Below the pieces are notes generated by a model. The model was not told where the DNA came from. It saw only the letters and a program-made list of their open reading frames with translations, and did no database searches. A DNA stretch of 64,000 bases. It comes from Bacillota bacterium (GTDB lineage: Bacteria; Bacillota; Clostridia; Oscillospirales; Ruminococcaceae). The DNA lies in assembly GCA_023396225.1 (NCBI GenBank), contig JAEWWT010000010.1, forward strand, positions 140,393 to 204,392. The letters are read 5' to 3'. This document shows positions 32,803-42,729 of this stretch, piece after piece (position 1 is the first letter of the stretch; each line of letters starts with the position of its first letter). The translations under genes and the position numbers were made by a program.

Positions 32803-35403
32803 ATGCAGATAGATTTTTCTAATCTTTCTCCGATGATGAAACAGTATTTTGGTGTAAAGGATAAGTATAAGGATCATATACTGTTTTTCAGGCTTGGAGA
32901 CTTTTATGAGATGTTTTTTGAGGATGCTATTATTGTCTCAAAAACTCTTGAACTTACTCTTACGGGAAGAGATTGCGGACTTGATGAGAGGGCTCCTATG
33001 TGCGGAGTCCCTTATCACAGTGCAGAAATATATATCAAGAGGCTGATTGAAAATGGCTTCAAGGTTGCAATCTGTGAACAGCTTGAAGACCCAAAGGAAG
33101 CAAAGGGCATTGTTGAAAGGGACGTTATAAGAATTGTAACTCCCGGAACACTGACTGAAAGCAACCTGCTTGATGATTCAAAAAACAACTTTATCGGAGC
33201 AGTTTTCGTAAAAAAGGAGATCTGCTCTGTTTGCTTTGCAGATATTTCTACAGGTGAAGTAAATCTCAGCACAAAGTCAGGTAAAAATGCAGAAACTGAC
33301 CTAATCAACGAACTTTCCATGTATAATCCTGTTGAACTGCTTTTCAATCAGGATTTTCTTGAATATAAATCTGTTACCTCGTTTATAAAGAACAGGATGA
33401 ATATTTCTGTTCAGATGCTTGATGATGAATGCTTTGATGTTTCAGAAAAAGCTGGGGTTGTATTAAAGCAATTTTCTGCTGACGACCTTGCAGAACTGGG
33501 ACTTGATGAGGAAGGAACAGAAACAGCTTGTGTCTGCGGACTTTTTCACTATATTTCCGATACTCAGAAGGCTCTTATAGGAAGATTCACAGCAATAAAC
33601 AAGCATAACGACAACTGCTTCATGGAGCTTGACCTAACAGCAAGAAGAAATCTTGAGCTTTGTGAAACCATGCGTAATAAAGAAAAAAAGGGAAGTCTGC
33701 TCTGGGTGCTTGACCGCACAAAAACATCAATGGGAAAAAGACTTCTTAAAGCATATATTGAACAGCCCCTTGTAAAGCTTGCTGTAATTATAAACCGACT
33801 TGACGCAGTAGAACAGCTTTGCACAAAATCAGTTTTGCAGCAGGAGCTTGCGGAATGTCTTTCAAAAGTATATGACCTTGAAAGGCTTATGACAAGGGTT
33901 ATGTATAAGTCGGCAACTCCAAGAGATCTGAAATCTTTATCTGTTACAGCATTACAGTTGCCTGATATAAAAAATCTTCTCGGAAACTTTTCAGTTAAGC
34001 TTTTATGTGAACTTAACAATGATATAGATACACTTGAAGAAGTTTCAAACCTAATTGAAAATGCAATCAATGATGATCCGCCTGTTACTGTAAAGGACGG
34101 TGGAGTTATCAAGGATGGCTTCAATGAGGAGCTTGACAGGCTTCGTGGAATTGTCGGCGGAGGAAAGAATGTCATTGCTGAAATTGAGCAGAGAGAGCGC
34201 GAAAAGACGGGCATAAAGAATCTCAAGCTTGGATACAACAGAGTTTTCGGCTATTATATTGAAGTAACAAAATCATACTACGATCTTGTTCCTGAAACGT
34301 ATATCAGAAAGCAGACACTTGCAAACTGTGAGAGATTCATTACAGATGAACTGAAAAAGACAGAGTATGAAATTCTCGGTGCTAACGAAAAAATTCTTTC
34401 TCTTGAAGCTGATATTTTCGCTGAAGTTCGTGACTTTATTGCTACTCAGCTTATAAAAGTACAAAATACAGCTTCTGCTGTTGCACAGCTTGATGTGTTG
34501 TGTTCTTTTGCCTCTGTTTCAATGAAGAATATGTATACAAAGCCTGATATAGCAATAGACGGGATTATCGAAATCAAGGACGGCAGACATCCAGTTGTTG
34601 AACTAATGCTTACAGATGAGATGTATGTTCCTAACAATACATATCTTGATCTTAACAATAACAGAATGGCAATTATCACAGGGCCTAATATGTCCGGTAA
34701 ATCAACATATATGCGTCAGGTTGCACTTATTACGCTTATGGCACAGATAGGTTGTTTTGTTCCTGCACAGTATGCTAAAATCTCAATTGTGGATAAGATT
34801 TTCACGAGAGTAGGTGCATCCGACGACCTTACCGCAGGTCAGTCCACATTCATGGTTGAAATGAGCGAAGTTGCTGATATACTCAAAAATGCAACAAAAC
34901 AAAGCCTTGTTATTCTCGATGAAGTGGGAAGAGGAACATCAACATTTGATGGAATAAGCATTGCTACAGCTGTTGCAGAATATATCTGCGGTGGTCGTTC
35001 ACTTGGATGTAAAACACTTTTTGCTACTCATTACCATGAACTTATAAAGCTTGCTGATACAATGCATGGAGTGAAGAATTTCAGCGTTGCTGTAAAAAAA
35101 CGTGGCGACGACATAAAGTTCTTGAGAAAAATTGTTGAGGGCGGAATTGACGACAGCTACGGTATTGAAGTTGCAAAGCTTGCAGGACTTCCTTCAAAGG
35201 TTCTTAACAGAGCAAAGCAGATTCTTGCAGAGATGGAAAAGGATAAGCAGAATAATGTCCATACAGAAAGCAATGATGAACAGATATCATTCAAGAGTAT
35301 GGACTATGACAGAATTATTGAAAAGCTCAGAAAGACTAATGTTGATGAGCTTACTGACGAAGATTCAAAGTATTTTCTAAAAGAACTTGTTGAAATGCTG
35401 TAA
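32803..35403 (+). CDS. mutS: DNA mismatch repair ATPase MutS
   Basis: An 866-residue mismatch sensor. Domain I begins SPMMKQYFGVKDKY and contains the mismatch-wedge motif FFRLGDFYEMFFEDA (about residues 28-42). The clamp and lever follow. The ATPase has Walker A TGPNMSGKSTYMRQ (about 626-639), DELTAGQ-like SDDLTAGQSTFMVEM, Walker B LVILDEVGRGTSTFDG (about 702-717) and FATHYHEL. A C-terminal helical tail is present. The ATG lies 4 nt after the ylbF stop. A 5-nt gap follows before the mutL GTG, so mutS-mutL are one unit. Confidence 0.96.
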   Translation: MQIDFSNLSPMMKQYFGVKDKYKDHILFFRLGDFYEMFFEDAIIVSKTLELTLTGRDCGLDERAPMCGVPYHSAEIYIKRLIENGFKVAICEQLEDPKEAKGIVERDVIRIVTPGTLTESNLLDDSKNNFIGAVFVKKEICSVCFADISTGEVNLSTKSGKNAETDLINELSMYNPVELLFNQDFLEYKSVTSFIKNRMNISVQMLDDECFDVSEKAGVVLKQFSADDLAELGLDEEGTETACVCGLFHYISDTQKALIGRFTAINKHNDNCFMELDLTARRNLELCETMRNKEKKGSLLWVLDRTKTSMGKRLLKAYIEQPLVKLAVIINRLDAVEQLCTKSVLQQELAECLSKVYDLERLMTRVMYKSATPRDLKSLSVTALQLPDIKNLLGNFSVKLLCELNNDIDTLEEVSNLIENAINDDPPVTVKDGGVIKDGFNEELDRLRGIVGGGKNVIAEIEQREREKTGIKNLKLGYNRVFGYYIEVTKSYYDLVPETYIRKQTLANCERFITDELKKTEYEILGANEKILSLEADIFAEVRDFIATQLIKVQNTASAVAQLDVLCSFASVSMKNMYTKPDIAIDGIIEIKDGRHPVVELMLTDEMYVPNNTYLDLNNNRMAIITGPNMSGKSTYMRQVALITLMAQIGCFVPAQYAKISIVDKIFTRVGASDDLTAGQSTFMVEMSEVADILKNATKQSLVILDEVGRGTSTFDGISIATAVAEYICGGRSLGCKTLFATHYHELIKLADTMHGVKNFSVAVKKRGDDIKFLRKIVEGGIDDSYGIEVAKLAGLPSKVLNRAKQILAEMEKDKQNNVHTESNDEQISFKSMDYDRIIEKLRKTNVDELTDEDSKYFLKELVEML

Positions 35404-35417
35404 AGGTTGTGAATTTG

Positions 35418-37352
35418 TTGGCAAAGGTAAAACTGCTTTCAAAAGAAGTTGCGGAGCTTATTGCTGCCGGCGAGGTAATTGAAAGACCATGCTCGATAAT
35501 CAAGGAGCTTGTGGAAAATTCAATTGACAGCGGGGCAAAGTCTGTCACAGTGGAAATAAAACATGGCGGAGTAACGTTCATGCGTGTTACAGATAATGGC
35601 TGCGGAATGTCCGAAGAGGATGTTCCAACAGCCTTTCTTCGTCATGCCACAAGCAAGATTGCTGACAAAGATGATCTTAACAAAATCCTTACTCTTGGGT
35701 TCAGAGGAGAGGCTCTTGCTTCAATTTCTGCAGTTTCAAAAGTTGAAATGCTTACAAAATCAAAGAATGAGCAGTACGGAACGCATTATTTAATTGAGGG
35801 AACGGAAGAAAAAAGTCTTGAAAAATCAGGTTGTCCCGATGGAACGACAATAATTATCAGAGATATATTTTATAATGTACCTGCAAGGCTTAAATTTCTC
35901 AAAAAAGATGTTACAGAAGGAAACGCCATTTCATCAATGATAAGCAGGATTGCACTTTCACATCCTGAAATATCAATCAAATTTATTAGGGATAACAAGC
36001 AGGAGCTTTTTACACCTGGTGACGGTAATCTCTATTCAGCAGTATATTCTGTGTTCGGAAAGCAGTTTGCAGCTTCACTTATTCCTGTTAATTATGAACT
36101 TAACGGAATAAAGGTAACAGGTTTTACTGTTAAACCTATTTTCGGCAGACCTAACAGAGCATTTCAGCACTATTTTGTAAATGGCAGATTTGTAAAATCA
36201 ATAACCTGCACCGTTGCACTTGAAGAAGCTTACAAGAATTCTATTATGGTAGGGAAATTTCCTGCCTGTGTGCTCAATCTTGAAATTGCACCTAATATCG
36301 TTGATGTCAATGTTCATCCTGCAAAAATAGAAGTCCGTTTTACTAATGAAAAGATGATTTTTGACAGCGTATTCTTTGCAGTTAAAAATGCACTTATGGC
36401 AGATACAAAGCCATGTGAAATAGAATTTTCACAGCCTGCAAAACCTAAGATAAACTACAATGCTCCTATCCCCGAAGAAATACCTGAATATAAGCAGATG
36501 ACTATCCAGCCTGCTGTAACAAATACAGTTGAAACGGTAACTGAAGCTGTAAGAACTCAAACTCCTGTTGTTACTCAAAAGGCATATACTGCACCGGTGA
36601 AACAGACAGAACAGATGACAGAACAGGAGTATAAAGAACCGCAGAAAACTGTACCGGAAGAAATACCGATTGAGATATTAAAGCCTGTTGAGAATGTTCA
36701 GAGTAGTTTCAAATATATAAATAATAATGCATTTGAGAAGAAGCCTGAAATCCAGCCTGTAGTGGAAGAACCTGTCCAACAGATTCCTCTTAAAATGATA
36801 GGCGAGGCTTTCAAAAATTATCTAATTGCTGAGTACGGAAATGATGTTATTTTCATAGACAAGCATGCTGCACATGAACGTATTCTTTTTGAAAAGCTCA
36901 AATCAGGAAACAGTAAGCTTTCTGCACAGATGCTTTTAAGCCCTGTTGAAATTCTCCTTTCTTGTGAAGAATATAACGCTGTGAGTGACAGCATTGATAT
37001 GCTTACAGAACTTGGATTTGTATTTAATACAGAAGAACAGCCTTTTGTAACAGTAAGCGGTATTCCGTCCGTACTGGATGGATTTGCAGCAGAGGATATA
37101 TTCATTGAAATTGCAAAGAATTTAAGTGAGAATAAAAACAATCCTATGCCTGAAATACTTGAAGACATGTATCACACAATTGCCTGCAAATCTGCAATAA
37201 AGGCAAATGACAATAACAGTCTTTATGAGCTTGAAGGGCTTGTAAAGGAAGTTATTGCAGATGAAAAAATAAGATATTGTCCGCATGGCAGACCTGTTAT
37301 GTTCAGGCTTACAAAGCGGGAGCTTGAAAAGCAGTTCAAAAGAATTCAATAG
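35418..37352 (+). CDS. mutL: DNA mismatch repair protein MutL
   Basis: A 644-residue GHKL ATPase. The N-terminal motifs are intact: VAELIAAGEVIERPCSIIKE, DNGCGM, the lid ATSKI and GFRGEAL, and DGTTIIIRDIFYNVPAR. A long Pro/Glu/Thr-rich linker spans about residues 325-450. The C-terminal dimer domain has FIDKHAAHERILFEKLK, a QxxxxHAAHER-like endonuclease motif, and ACKSAIKANDNN and CPHGRPVMFRL, as in endonuclease-active MutL. The start is set at TTG 35418 because the family begins MAKI..L; GTG at 35409 and TTG at 35415 are alternatives. AAAGG precedes all three. Confidence 0.94.
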   Translation: MAKVKLLSKEVAELIAAGEVIERPCSIIKELVENSIDSGAKSVTVEIKHGGVTFMRVTDNGCGMSEEDVPTAFLRHATSKIADKDDLNKILTLGFRGEALASISAVSKVEMLTKSKNEQYGTHYLIEGTEEKSLEKSGCPDGTTIIIRDIFYNVPARLKFLKKDVTEGNAISSMISRIALSHPEISIKFIRDNKQELFTPGDGNLYSAVYSVFGKQFAASLIPVNYELNGIKVTGFTVKPIFGRPNRAFQHYFVNGRFVKSITCTVALEEAYKNSIMVGKFPACVLNLEIAPNIVDVNVHPAKIEVRFTNEKMIFDSVFFAVKNALMADTKPCEIEFSQPAKPKINYNAPIPEEIPEYKQMTIQPAVTNTVETVTEAVRTQTPVVTQKAYTAPVKQTEQMTEQEYKEPQKTVPEEIPIEILKPVENVQSSFKYINNNAFEKKPEIQPVVEEPVQQIPLKMIGEAFKNYLIAEYGNDVIFIDKHAAHERILFEKLKSGNSKLSAQMLLSPVEILLSCEEYNAVSDSIDMLTELGFVFNTEEQPFVTVSGIPSVLDGFAAEDIFIEIAKNLSENKNNPMPEILEDMYHTIACKSAIKANDNNSLYELEGLVKEVIADEKIRYCPHGRPVMFRLTKRELEKQFKRIQ

Positions 37353-37364
37353 TTGGGAGCAAGT

Positions 37365-38363
37365 ATGGATAATCAGAAGAAACAGCCTGTTATAGTTGTT
37401 GCCGGACCTACAGCATCGGGCAAGACAAGTCTTGGAATACAGCTTGCAAAGCAGTATGACGGCGAGGTTATTTCAGCCGATTCCATGCAGATATACAAAG
37501 GTCTGGATATTACGACTGCAAAGCCGACTGTTGAAGAAATGTGCGGGATTCCACATCATCTTATCAGTGTCATAAATCAGGAGGATTCTTTCAGTGTTGC
37601 TGACTATGTAAAGCTTGCAAGAGAAAAGATAAGTGAGATAAGTTCAAGAAACAAGCTGCCGATTATTGTTGGTGGAACAGGTCTTTATATTTCTTCACTT
37701 ATTGATAATATAAGCTTTGATAATGTTATCACCGATGATACTGTAAGGCAGAAGCTTATAGAGGAAAGCAAGTGCATTGGTAATGAAGCTATGCTTGAAA
37801 AACTCCGTAAGTTAGATCCTCAAACAGCTGAAACACTTCACCCAAATAACATTACAAGGATTATCAGGGCAATAGAAGTCTATGAAGTAAGCGGAATAAA
37901 ATTCAGTGAAAACAAGGTTTTAAGCAGAATAGAAGAATCTCCTTACAATGCATGTATGATAGGGTTAAGCTTTGAGGACAGACAAAAGCTTTATGACCGT
38001 ATAAACATGCGAGTTGATATAATGATGAAGAACGGTATGCTTGAAGAAACAAGAGAGGTATATAACAGCAAGCATTTGAAAACTGCACATCAGGCAATAG
38101 GCTACAAGGAGCTTGTTCCATTCTTTGAGGGAATTACACCTCTAGAAGAGTGTATAGACAAAATCAAGCAGGAATCGAGAAGATACGCCAAGCGCCAGCT
38201 CACATGGTTTCGTCGTGATAAACGAATAAACTGGATTTTTTTGGATAGAATTAATAAATATGAGGAAATTAATACAGAGTGCAAAAAAATAGTAGCTAAA
38301 TCTGAAATTATATGTTATAATAAAAATAATAGTTTTTTCAATAATTTAAACGGAAAGGACTAA
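37365..38363 (+). CDS. miaA: tRNA dimethylallyltransferase
   Basis: A 332-residue enzyme that adds a dimethylallyl group to A37 of tRNA, producing the substrate of MiaB. The P-loop is [12 protein letters not shown] (about residues 13-24), then [29 protein letters not shown], the tRNA-interaction QAIGYKE and the C-terminal [17 protein letters not shown] at 37365 has GGGAG 6 nt upstream. It lies between mutL and hfq in the widely conserved mutSL-miaA-hfq order. Confidence 0.95.
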   Translation: MDNQKKQPVIVVAGPTASGKTSLGIQLAKQYDGEVISADSMQIYKGLDITTAKPTVEEMCGIPHHLISVINQEDSFSVADYVKLAREKISEISSRNKLPIIVGGTGLYISSLIDNISFDNVITDDTVRQKLIEESKCIGNEAMLEKLRKLDPQTAETLHPNNITRIIRAIEVYEVSGIKFSENKVLSRIEESPYNACMIGLSFEDRQKLYDRINMRVDIMMKNGMLEETREVYNSKHLKTAHQAIGYKELVPFFEGITPLEECIDKIKQESRRYAKRQLTWFRRDKRINWIFLDRINKYEEINTECKKIVAKSEIICYNKNNSFFNNLNGKD

Positions 38364-38367
38364 TAAT

Positions 38368-38604
38368 ATGAACAAAAATATTAATCTTCAGGATGTCTTT
38401 TTAAATCAGGCAAGAAAAGATAAGATTTCTCTGACAATATTTCTAACGAATGGATTTCAGTTCAAGGGAATTGTTAAGGGGTTTGACAGCTATACCGTAA
38501 TTCTTGAATGTGAAGGAAAGCAACAGCTTGTTTTTAAGCATGCTATTTCTACAATAATACCGACAAAACCAATATCCGTTCTTGATTCTGAAAGCAACGG
38601 CTGA
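38368..38604 (+). CDS. hfq: RNA chaperone Hfq
   Basis: A 78-residue Sm-like protein that forms hexamers and binds sRNAs and mRNAs. Sm1 is seen as [21 protein letters not shown] (about residues 20-40) and Sm2 as [11 protein letters not shown] (about 53-63), where KHAIS is the proximal-face U-binding motif. [11 protein letters not shown] at the start supplies the usual proximal-site Gln. The C-terminus is short, as in Firmicutes. It starts 4 nt after the miaA stop. Confidence 0.95.
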   Translation: MNKNINLQDVFLNQARKDKISLTIFLTNGFQFKGIVKGFDSYTVILECEGKQQLVFKHAISTIIPTKPISVLDSESNG

Positions 38605-38613
38605 TGAATTGTC

Positions 38614-39999
38614 ATGAATACTGTAACAGTTAAAATACTGGTATTTTTTCTTTCTGTCTTTATAATGATAACGGTTTTCAGCCAGGTTTCATTGATGTTT
38701 GAAGATGACTATAAAACCGAAACTGCCGTTACGTATTCTTCTGCTGAGGTAATTCCTTTCAAGGGTATATGCATACGTGATGAAAAGGTTATTACATATA
38801 ACGGGTCAGGTGTTCTAAGTTATCCTAATCCTGACGGAAGCAGAATAGCTAAAAACTCAGTAGTAGCTTATGTGTATGACAGCGAAGAATCAATTTATAT
38901 CAATCAGAAAATAAAAAAGCTGAATGATGAAATTGACCTCCTTGAAAATGCCCAGAGTCCAGGAACAACTGAGGCTGCACAGCAGGAGTTTATTTCATCG
39001 CTAATTGCGGAAAAATATCAGCAGATGACTTCACTGAGTACAAAGGAAAATTATTCTGAATTGCTTGAAGAAAGAAACGACTTTCTTTCACTTATGAATA
39101 TTTATAAAATTATTCTTAAAGAGGAAAGCAGTTATAACAACAGAATTGGTGTGCTTGAAAATGAAATATCATCTCTTGAAAGCAAGCAGTGTCAGCCAAA
39201 GGATACAATTACCGTTGAGGATGCAGGATATTTTGTAAGTTATACAGATGGCTTTGAGGACAAGCTTTCACTTGAAAATATTGATAGTATTTCTGTTGAT
39301 ACTATTAAAGCTGTTGTTGATGATGATAACAAGTCAATTGTGCATGGCAGTTCAACCAAAGTTGGAAAAGTCATCAGTGGGTACAAGTGGAAAATGATCG
39401 GAGTTGTCAGCAGTTCCTATACAAATATTCAGCCGGGTTCAAAGGTGAATATAAGATTTTCTTCAACACCGGATACAATAGAAGCTGTTGTGGAATCAAT
39501 TAAACCCACCGAGGACGGTACTGAAAATGTTATCATAATTTCATGTGATAAGCTGACATATGACTTTGTTCAGCACCGTGTTGAAAAAGCAGAACTTGTT
39601 CTTAATGACTATGAAGGAATAAAGGTTCCAAGAGACGCAATCAGATTTAATTCAGCAAACGAAAAGGGTGTTTACATACTTCTCGGTCAGAGGGTTGCAT
39701 TCAGAAAAGTTGATGTTGTTTATGAAAATGACAAGTATATTCTTTCAAGAATAACAACCGATAATGGTTTTGTAAGTATGTATGATGATATAATTGTTGA
39801 CGGAGCAAACATTAACGAGCTTATTGCGGCTGCAGAAATGGAAACTGAATCCGAAACTGTTTCTTCCGGTGGGGATACCGAAGATACAACAAACACTTCA
39901 GAAGCGGTATCACAGACGGAGATTTCGGAAACAACCGAAACGGAAAGCACAGGTACAGACGGACAGGCAGGGATAGATGATGAATCAGTCTTTGAATGA
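38614..39999 (+). CDS. HlyD-like membrane-fusion family protein of the division cluster
   Basis: A 461-residue protein with one N-terminal transmembrane helix (about residues 7-28) and a large extracytoplasmic part. A lipoyl/barrel-like half motif lies around GVLSYPNPDGSRIAKNSVVAYVY (about 67-89), a long coiled coil at about 90-190, and then beta-barrel segments (GSKVNIRFSS, IKVPRDAIRF). The last 60 residues are a Glu/Thr/Ser-rich tail. There are no export partners nearby. It sits between hfq and yggS-sepF, a position where Clostridia carry such proteins. The role is unknown; envelope or division support is an inference. The SD before the ATG is poor, and translation may depend on hfq. Confidence 0.72.
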   Translation: MNTVTVKILVFFLSVFIMITVFSQVSLMFEDDYKTETAVTYSSAEVIPFKGICIRDEKVITYNGSGVLSYPNPDGSRIAKNSVVAYVYDSEESIYINQKIKKLNDEIDLLENAQSPGTTEAAQQEFISSLIAEKYQQMTSLSTKENYSELLEERNDFLSLMNIYKIILKEESSYNNRIGVLENEISSLESKQCQPKDTITVEDAGYFVSYTDGFEDKLSLENIDSISVDTIKAVVDDDNKSIVHGSSTKVGKVISGYKWKMIGVVSSSYTNIQPGSKVNIRFSSTPDTIEAVVESIKPTEDGTENVIIISCDKLTYDFVQHRVEKAELVLNDYEGIKVPRDAIRFNSANEKGVYILLGQRVAFRKVDVVYENDKYILSRITTDNGFVSMYDDIIVDGANINELIAAAEMETESETVSSGGDTEDTTNTSEAVSQTEISETTETESTGTDGQAGIDDESVFE

Positions 40000-40690
40000 A
40001 AATTACTCATATATAGATGAGAATATAAAGAAAATTGAATACAACGTTGAAGAAGCAAAGGCTAAATACAGAAAGCAGGATGACGATATACGTGTAATGG
40101 CGGTAACAAAGACTGTTGATTACAATGTTGTCAACTATGCCGCTTCAAAAGGTCTGACACTTCTGGGTGAGAACAAAGTGCAGGAATTTCTTGAAAAAAA
40201 AGATTTTTATAATAGAAATTGTGAAATAAATTTTATCGGACACTTGCAATCCAACAAAATAAAGTATATTATAAAAAGTGTCAGTCTTATTCAGTCTGTA
40301 GACAGTATCAGGCTTGCAGAGGAGATTGACAGGCAGGCACTAAAGAATGACATTACCATGGATGTTCTTGCCGAAGTTAATATCGGCGGTGAGGAATCCA
40401 AATCGGGTATTATGAAAAGTGAACTTGAAGAGCTTGTTTACAGAATAGCAGATTTGAAAAACATAAGGCTTAAAGGTTTTATGACTATCCCGCCTGTAAT
40501 TGAGCCGGAAAAGTATTTCTGTGAAATGCAGGAGCTGTTTAATGACTACAAGGGCAGAAACATTGAAAATACTGAAATGAGTATTCTTTCAATGGGTATG
40601 TCATCTGATTATGTCCTTGGCATTAAATATGGTTCCAACATTGTCAGAATAGGAACTGCACTTTTCGGTGCTAGAAATTATAACATCTAA
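39977..40690 (+). CDS. YggS family pyridoxal phosphate homeostasis protein
   Basis: A 237-residue alanine-racemase-fold protein that binds PLP and keeps B6 and amino-acid pools in balance. The PLP Lys lies in VMAVTKTVDY (about residue 45), and LLGENKVQEFLEK, INFIGHLQSNK (about 88-98), VLAEVNIGGEESKSGI and LSMGMSSDYVLGIKYGSNIVRIG (the phosphate-binding end) are classic. The start overlaps the upstream gene by 23 nt; ATG at 39977 and 39980 are both possible. It usually precedes sepF in Gram-positives, as here. Confidence 0.92.
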   Translation: MMNQSLNENYSYIDENIKKIEYNVEEAKAKYRKQDDDIRVMAVTKTVDYNVVNYAASKGLTLLGENKVQEFLEKKDFYNRNCEINFIGHLQSNKIKYIIKSVSLIQSVDSIRLAEEIDRQALKNDITMDVLAEVNIGGEESKSGIMKSELEELVYRIADLKNIRLKGFMTIPPVIEPEKYFCEMQELFNDYKGRNIENTEMSILSMGMSSDYVLGIKYGSNIVRIGTALFGARNYNI

Positions 40691-40722
40691 TAACAGAGAA
40701 TATATAGAGAGGAAGATAAAAT

Positions 40723-41154
40723 ATGGGATTACTTGATAACTTAAAGGAAGTTTTTGGTATTGAGAGCAATGATGATGACGATGAGGGTAATAACGTTGGA
40801 TTTGAACAGGATTCAAAGGAATTTGATCAGGACGAGGCTGTAAAGAGAAACAGGGTAGTCAATATTCATGCTACCGCTCAGCTTCAGGTTATCCTTGTAA
40901 AACCTGAAGTATTTCAGGATACAAAGCAGATTGCTGATCACCTGAATTCAAAGAAGACTGTTGTTCTTAACCTTGAATCAACAACTCCTGATATTACAAG
41001 AAGAATTATAGATTTTCTTGGTGGTGTTGCTTATGCAAACGGCGGAAATATCAAGCCTGTTGCAAACAACACATTCATTATTACACCATATAATGTGGGT
41101 TTTGTGGGAGAGGATCTCGTTGGAGAACTTGAAAATAATGGTGTGTTTCTCTAA
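40723..41154 (+). CDS. sepF: Cell division protein SepF
   Basis: A 143-residue FtsZ-associated membrane anchor. The N-terminal amphipathic helix (MGLLDNLKEVFGI) binds the membrane, an acidic linker follows, and the C-terminal domain begins near VVNIHATAQLQVILVKPEVF (about residues 45-64) and contains TVVLNLESTTPDITRRIIDFLGG and TFIITPYNVGF. This is the typical SepF fold. AGAGGAAG precedes the ATG. The stop overlaps the ylmH ATG by one base (TAATG). Confidence 0.94.
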   Translation: MGLLDNLKEVFGIESNDDDDEGNNVGFEQDSKEFDQDEAVKRNRVVNIHATAQLQVILVKPEVFQDTKQIADHLNSKKTVVLNLESTTPDITRRIIDFLGGVAYANGGNIKPVANNTFIITPYNVGFVGEDLVGELENNGVFL

Positions 41155-41933
41155 TGCCTGCTGAAACAGAATATTTTTCTCGCCTAAGTGATGAGGATAA
41201 GCAGCTAGTATCAAGAATCAGTGACCTTATAAATGTATGCAGAAATAAAAGTGTTGTAAAGTATACTCATTTTCTGGATATGAGGCAGCAGAAGCTTGCT
41301 TTGTCGGTACTAAACAATGAACACTTTGAGAATTTCATGTTCTGGGGAGGATATGAAAATGCTGAAAGGAAAGTACTGTGCATTGCAGGCGAGTACTGTG
41401 AAATTGTTAGGGAAGATTTCTGCTTTGACGCTGTCGGATTTGATTATAGAAAATCGGATATGCTCACACACAGGGATTTTCTCGGGACATTCATGGGAAA
41501 ACAGCTTAAAAGAGAAATGATTGGTGACATTTCAGTAAACGAGTGTAATACTATTGCTTTTGTTTACAATACCGTGAGCAGCGTTATTTTAAATGAGGTT
41601 ACAAAAGTCGGATCTGTTGGGGTAAGAGTATACATCTCTGATAATCCTGAAATAAACAAAACAGAAAATTACATGGAGATAAGCGGAACCGTTGCGTCTC
41701 TGCGTCTCGATGCTGTTGTTAGTCTGGCTTTGAATCTCAGCAGGGAGAAAGTATCTCAGTGTATAAAAAATAACGGTGCTGACGTTAATAACGAAAAGGT
41801 TTATTCAGTTATATACTCTCTTAAAGAGGGAGATGTTTTTTCATTGAGAGGGTATGGCAAGTTTGTACTTTATTCTATTGGCGGAAAAACTAGAAAAGAT
41901 AGAATTCATATTACAATAAAAAAGTATATATAA
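41154..41933 (+). CDS. YlmH-type S4-domain RNA-binding protein
   Basis: A 259-residue protein. An N-terminal unique domain (residues about 1-175) contains FWGGYENAERKVLCI and DFLGTFMGKQLKREMIGDI, typical of YlmH. The C-terminal S4 domain is SLRLDAVVSLALNLSREKVS followed by GADVNNEKV. YlmH proteins are linked to ribosome rescue or tRNA binding on split 50S subunits, and the gene is conserved between sepF and divIVA. It overlaps sepF by 1 nt and precedes divIVA by 15 nt. Confidence 0.88.
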   Translation: MPAETEYFSRLSDEDKQLVSRISDLINVCRNKSVVKYTHFLDMRQQKLALSVLNNEHFENFMFWGGYENAERKVLCIAGEYCEIVREDFCFDAVGFDYRKSDMLTHRDFLGTFMGKQLKREMIGDISVNECNTIAFVYNTVSSVILNEVTKVGSVGVRVYISDNPEINKTENYMEISGTVASLRLDAVVSLALNLSREKVSQCIKNNGADVNNEKVYSVIYSLKEGDVFSLRGYGKFVLYSIGGKTRKDRIHITIKKYI

Positions 41934-41948
41934 TCAGAGGTGAAGATA

Positions 41949-42647
41949 ATGTTAACTGCAAAGGATATCAATAACAAACGTTTTGAGCAGACAAGACCAG
42001 GATATAGTCCTGAAGAGGTTGACAGCTTTTTGAGAGAAATATCTGCTGATATTGCAAAGTATCAGAAAGAAAAAGAAGAATCTGAAAAGAAAATTGAGGT
42101 TCTTGTTGAAAGCGTAAGAGAGTATAAGCGTGACGAAGATGCTCTTAAGGACGCTCTTATCGGTGCACAGAAACAGGGACGTGCTGTCATTAACGAAGCA
42201 CAGATCAATGCCAACAGAATTATTGCCGAGGCTAATGCAAAGGCAGACAGCATCGTTGGTGATACAAGAACTCTTATTACAAGAGAAAAGGATTGTCTTG
42301 CAAAAATGCAGAGGGAAGTTTCTGAATTCAAGGCAAACCTTCTTGCTATGTATAAATCTCATCTTGAAAGCATTACATCAATACCTGATTATGATGACGA
42401 GGATGAGGAAGAGCAAGCTCCTGTTCAGCAGGTAAGCTTCAATACTGTTGAAGAAAAGCAGGAACAGCTAGTTCCTGAACAGCCTATTCCTTCTGTTCAG
42501 CAGTCTGCTCCAAGCCTTGGAAGTTTCAGCTCACCGAAGATGGTTGAAAATTCTAATCACTTTGAAAAGAGAGCGTTTCCGTTCCAAGATACACCTGCAA
42601 GATCTGAAAACAGCTTTAGTGATCTTAAATTTGGTCAGAATAAGTAA
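41949..42647 (+). CDS. DivIVA domain cell-division/polarity protein
   Basis: A 232-residue coiled-coil protein. The N-terminal lipid-binding domain reads LTAKDINNKRFEQTRPGYSP then EEVDSFL (about residues 2-28), the DivIVA signature. A long coiled coil (about 30-130) follows, then an acidic, Gln/Pro/Ser-rich tail. It gathers at negatively curved membrane. ATG at 41949 has AGAGGTGA 6 nt upstream; the GTG at 41940 overlaps it and is rejected. It closes the yggS-sepF-ylmH-divIVA set; ileS is next after 82 nt without a terminator. Confidence 0.9.
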   Translation: MLTAKDINNKRFEQTRPGYSPEEVDSFLREISADIAKYQKEKEESEKKIEVLVESVREYKRDEDALKDALIGAQKQGRAVINEAQINANRIIAEANAKADSIVGDTRTLITREKDCLAKMQREVSEFKANLLAMYKSHLESITSIPDYDDEDEEEQAPVQQVSFNTVEEKQEQLVPEQPIPSVQQSAPSLGSFSSPKMVENSNHFEKRAFPFQDTPARSENSFSDLKFGQNK

Positions 42648-42729
42648 TATTACATAATACTTAAATGTATTCTGATTGAAAAATACTGCATTGTTCAGTT
42701 TATAAAGTCAAACAAGGAGAGTAAAATTA

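Noticed and set aside
33564..34238. Long antisense ORF (224 codons) inside mutS
   Set aside because: mutS is intact with all motifs on the plus strand; the antisense frame is a Ser/Phe-rich shadow.
42648..42729. T-box leader for ileS
   Set aside because: The spacer is only 82 nt and contains neither a terminator nor T-box sequence.
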